Source: Nocardia sp. NBC_01329
GTDB lineage: Bacteria; Actinomycetota; Actinomycetes; Mycobacteriales; Mycobacteriaceae
Assembly (NCBI RefSeq): GCF_035956715.1
Contig: NZ_CP108381.1
Span: forward strand, 5,240,001 to 5,304,000
Direction of reading: 5' to 3'
Length of the DNA stretch: 64,000 bases
Shown here in pieces: positions 59,097 to 64,000 of the stretch. The position numbers and the translations under genes are program-made. A model generated the notes under the pieces. That model searched no databases, had not been told where the DNA came from, and was given only the letters and a program-made list of their open reading frames with translations. The first letter of the stretch is position 1, and each line of letters begins with the position of its first letter.

Positions 59097-60209
59097 ATGA
59101 CGAGCTGGCAGGTGGTCCTGCTACTGGGTTGGCCGGCATTGGCCGTGGCACTGGTCGAGGTGGTGCGGCATCGCCGCATGCTCGTCCGAGCCCGGCAGGC
59201 GCTGGACACCGCCGAACGCACTGTCGCACAGCAGCAGGGGGAACTCGAGGCGCGCGCGGAGCGCCTGCTGATCGCACGCGAACTGCACGATGTGGTGGGG
59301 CACAACCTGTCCTTGATCAATGTGCAGGCCGGGATGGCCCTCCAACAGGTGGAGAACAAATCGGCCAAAGCCGCCGGCACCGTGGCCGAGATCAAATCGA
59401 CCAGCCGCAACGCGCTCGAGGATGTACAGGCACTGCGCCATGCGATCCAGGCCGTGGAGCCCGCTCCCGGGGCCCCCGCGCAGACCGCCGCGGATCGCGC
59501 CGTGAGCGACAGGGAAGACCGTCCACCCGATCGTGAAAAACGGTCCCGTCGTGGTGGTTTCGGACGCCGAGAACGGCCGGGCAGTGACCGTTCGACACGG
59601 AGCGCGGAGGACAGGGCGCACCCACCGGCCGCCGCGGTCGCGCCGGGCCCACCGCCCCGTGAACCCGATCCCACCATGTCCGATCTCGACGAACTGCTGC
59701 GCAAACCGCGGACGGCTGGTTTGACTGTCCACACCCGAGTGCTGGGGACTCCCGATTCCCTGCCCGCGGCGATCGACGACGCCGCGACCCAGATCGTCCG
59801 GGAATCCCTCGCCAATGTCGTACGTCATGCCCCTGGCTCCGAAGCCACCGTGACCGTGCGCTACACCGCCGATTCCGTGGACCTCACCGTCGACAACACC
59901 CGTCCCACCGGCAGACCCGAATACGCCGGGCCCACTCGCGGTATGGGGATCATCGCCATGCGCGAACACACACACGCTCTCGGCGGAGCGCTGACCGCGG
60001 GTCCCAAACCCAGTGGCGGCTTTCGAGTGGCAGCACGGCTACCGAGCCGTCCGCTCCGGATAGCTATCGACCCGGATGCCCGGCCGCGCACCCGCAAAGG
60101 CCTCGGCGACAACGGTTCTCGCGAAATCGCGGCCCCGGTTGCGGTGACCGCCGAGCCGCGCCGGAACGCGCTCGGCCCTGACGGTTCCGACCCTGGCACA
60201 TCGCAATGA
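59097..60209 (+). CDS. Orphan sensor histidine kinase (NarL/DesK group)
   Basis: 370-aa kinase. One N-terminal membrane helix (WQVVLLLGWPALAVALVEVV) and a coiled linker precede HisKA_3 (RLLIARELHDVVGHNLSLINVQAGMAL, phospho-His64). A disordered, charged insertion of about 65 residues (APGAPAQ to PPPREPDP) separates it from the HATPase (QIVRESLANVVRHAPGSEATVTV, GMGIIAMREHTHALGG). No sensor domain outside the membrane and no adjacent response regulator are seen. Confidence 0.85.
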   Translation: MTSWQVVLLLGWPALAVALVEVVRHRRMLVRARQALDTAERTVAQQQGELEARAERLLIARELHDVVGHNLSLINVQAGMALQQVENKSAKAAGTVAEIKSTSRNALEDVQALRHAIQAVEPAPGAPAQTAADRAVSDREDRPPDREKRSRRGGFGRRERPGSDRSTRSAEDRAHPPAAAVAPGPPPREPDPTMSDLDELLRKPRTAGLTVHTRVLGTPDSLPAAIDDAATQIVRESLANVVRHAPGSEATVTVRYTADSVDLTVDNTRPTGRPEYAGPTRGMGIIAMREHTHALGGALTAGPKPSGGFRVAARLPSRPLRIAIDPDARPRTRKGLGDNGSREIAAPVAVTAEPRRNALGPDGSDPGTSQ

Positions 60210-60218
60210 TTCCGCGCC

Positions 60219-60752
60219 TCAGCCAGGGTTCGCGTCGCGCCGCTCCTCATCGGTGAAGCCGGTTGCCCGGGCCGAACCCGACGGCGCCTGCAACCGTCGT
60301 GAATAAGCACCGGCCGCCCGGAACACCCCCGCGACGCCGGACGGCGCCGCTCCATAGGTGATGGACTGCTGCGGCGCGAAACCGAGCCCGCTGCCGATCG
60401 CGACAGCGTCCATATTGGCGCCCAGGAACAAGAAGTCCCAGCTGTACACGTTCTGTTGCTGTTCGATCAGCGAACGCACCGCGGCATGTGTCCATTCGCG
60501 GCTCGAATTCTCGTGGCCGTCGGTCAGAACGACCACGATCACGGTGCCGGGCCGCTCGTCTTCCGGCCGAGCGGCCAACTCGGCGCCGAGATCGGTGATC
60601 AGTTTGCCGATGGCGTCGTAGAGCGCGGTTCCCCCACGTGGTTGCAATACCGGGGCTGGGACCTCATCGATAGGAACGTTCGATTCGTATCGAATGAACG
60701 CCACCACCGTACTCGCGTCCACCGACCGCAGACCGACGACGACCGGCGGCAA
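60219..60752 (-). pseudogene. N-terminally truncated VWA-domain protein
   Basis: 177 codons of a von Willebrand A protein remain: STVVAFIRYESNVPIDEVPAPVLQPRGGTALYDAIGKLI, TVIVVVLTDGHENSS and NVYSWDFLFLGANMDAVAIGSGLGF. The MIDAS DxSxS strand and first helix, normally about 45 residues earlier, are absent. The frame starts at a TTG directly inside the clpC1 terminator region, so the 5' part was lost. The remainder may be expressed weakly or not at all. Confidence 0.65.
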
Positions 60753-60770
60753 CTTGCCGGCACCGCCACG

Positions 60771-60810
60771 AAAAGGGCCTGCCCACCGGCGGGATACCAG
60801 TGGGCAGGCC
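60771..60810 (-). terminator. clpC1 rho-independent terminator
   Basis: Reading the minus strand, GGCCTGCCCAC pairs with GTGGGCAGGCC across a 13-base loop and CTTTT follows. It lies 16 bases after the clpC1 stop. Confidence 0.88.
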
Positions 60811-60825
60811 TTGACTGCGGTACGA

Positions 60826-63381
<2,556 letters not shown>

Positions 63382-63686
63382 CGCTCCCTCACTCTCCTGC
63401 TCCGGACTCTATGGCCGGCTGATGCCGTGGTGTGTCCTGGACAACCGTCGATCTCAGCCTGCCATGTAGGCCAGGGGTTGCGGCCCCCGCCTCCCACTCT
63501 AGTTGGCAGGGAATTCCGCCGCCGCCGCTCCACCCTAACGATGTGCGGCCGACGGCAGGCTTATTCACTCATAACGCCCCTACCCCCCGATTGGTTTCCC
63601 ACTTCGGTTTTGCCCAGAGCGAACAGAGCAGCTCCCAGAACTGGGGAGTCCGATACCGCGGGGCGAGGGACAGCCGGGTCACGGCC
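63382..63686. other. clpC1 promoter spacer
   Basis: 305 bases between clpC1 and the upstream regulator gene, no convincing gene. It should carry the clpC1 promoter; I could not identify a ClgR box with confidence. Confidence 0.5.
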
Positions 63687-64000
63687 TCACAGTTCGCGGT
63701 CGGCGATGAGTCCGCTGCGCATCGCCAGCGCGGCGAGCCGAACGCGCTTCTGGTTCTGCGGCAGATCTTCGACGCCGAACTTGGCGAACAGGGCGCGCAG
63801 ATGGGTCTTGACGGCATCCACGCTCAGGAACAACTCGTCCGCGATCTGCTGGTTGGTGGCCGGGGCCGCGAAACCCGCATCCCCTTTGTACGGACGGCAC
63901 AGCGCGACGAGCACCGCGCGCTGGGCCTCGGTCAGCGAGCGGACGGTGGGGATGCCGCCACCGGAGGCACGGGTGGCATCGTCGGCGACGCCGTTGAAAT
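63687..64000 (-). CDS. LuxR-type regulator, C-terminal part (gene runs off the window)
   Basis: The minus-strand frame continues beyond 64000. The visible C-terminal 104 residues read FNGVADDATRASGGG, a linker, then a LuxR-like HTH: SLTEAQRAVLVALCRPYKGDAGFAAPATNQQIADELFLSVDAVKTHLRALFAKFGVEDLPQNQKRVRLAALAMRSGLI. The HTH is typical of FHA- or signal-linked actinobacterial regulators of this length, but the N-terminal domain is outside the window. In-frame ATG and GTG codons at 63914 and lower are internal. Confidence 0.75.
   Translation of the reverse strand, partial: FNGVADDATRASGGGIPTVRSLTEAQRAVLVALCRPYKGDAGFAAPATNQQIADELFLSVDAVKTHLRALFAKFGVEDLPQNQKRVRLAALAMRSGLIADREL

Overview
The window is high-GC actinobacterial DNA. 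Gene order in several blocks matches the Mycobacterium tuberculosis cholesterol-catabolism region (hsaD-hsaC-hsaB, kstD-chsH3, fadE34/kstR, chsE1-chsE2-chsH2-chsH1-ltp2) and its Rv3579c-Rv3596c housekeeping region (rlmB-cysS-ispF-ispD-carD-lpqE-radA, canB-mutY, mhuD, clpC1). Frequent GTG/TTG starts and the accessory gene set fit Nocardia or a close relative. The genus is inferred; no rRNA gene is present to confirm it.

Layout. 1-2364: end of the hsa operon for steroid A/B-ring degradation. 2371-8952: accessory genes, including a SnoaL-like protein, a TetR repressor divergent from a DsrE / split-barrel flavoprotein / DUF1348 operon behind a paired palindromic operator, a lipoprotein, a MerR/old-yellow-enzyme pair, and a Phd/PIN toxin-antitoxin module beside a broken WYL regulator. 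8966-13276: two divergent FAD steroid dehydrogenases (kstD with a KstR operator) and the hydratase chsH3. 13340-23422: mosaic accessory region with a lipase, VapBC, a TetR-controlled esterase, a lipoprotein esterase, a methyltransferase and a fragment of a second one, a 2H phosphoesterase, an XRE regulator broken by one stop codon, and two small unknown genes. 23589-27900: MoxR / DUF58 / DUF4129 membrane operon. 28196-36046: cholesterol side-chain operon (fadE34, chsE1, chsE2, chsH2, chsH1, ltp2) divergent from its repressor kstR. 36197-38749: trehalose-phosphate phosphatase fused to a GH15 trehalase-like domain. 39020-41829: zinc-type ABC importer behind a Zur-like box. 41914-44505: acyl-CoA dehydrogenase, a crotonase lacking both catalytic glutamates, and a DUF4190 protein. 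44663-57391: housekeeping genes, with a B12 riboswitch ahead of cbtBA. 57427-64000: small membrane, OsmC and SRPBCC genes, an orphan histidine kinase, a truncated VWA gene, clpC1 and a partial LuxR-type regulator.

How it works together. KstR probably controls kstD and the side-chain operon through two TNNAACNNGTTNNA palindromes. ChsE1/E2, ChsH1/H2 and Ltp2 remove the last three side-chain carbons, KstD desaturates ring A, and HsaC/HsaD open and cleave the rings, with HsaB supplying reduced flavin.

The most notable unexplained signals are a near-identical 119-bp nested palindrome present as inverted copies 5.4 kb apart around the radA-mutY segment, where disA is missing and an rsmB fragment lies in the spacer, and a recurring pattern of regulator fragments beside toxin-antitoxin modules. 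I see no tRNA, rRNA, CRISPR, prophage or complete insertion sequence. I did not find a large undescribed system; the TetR/DsrE operon and the XRE/small-gene locus are the best candidates for uncharacterised modules.
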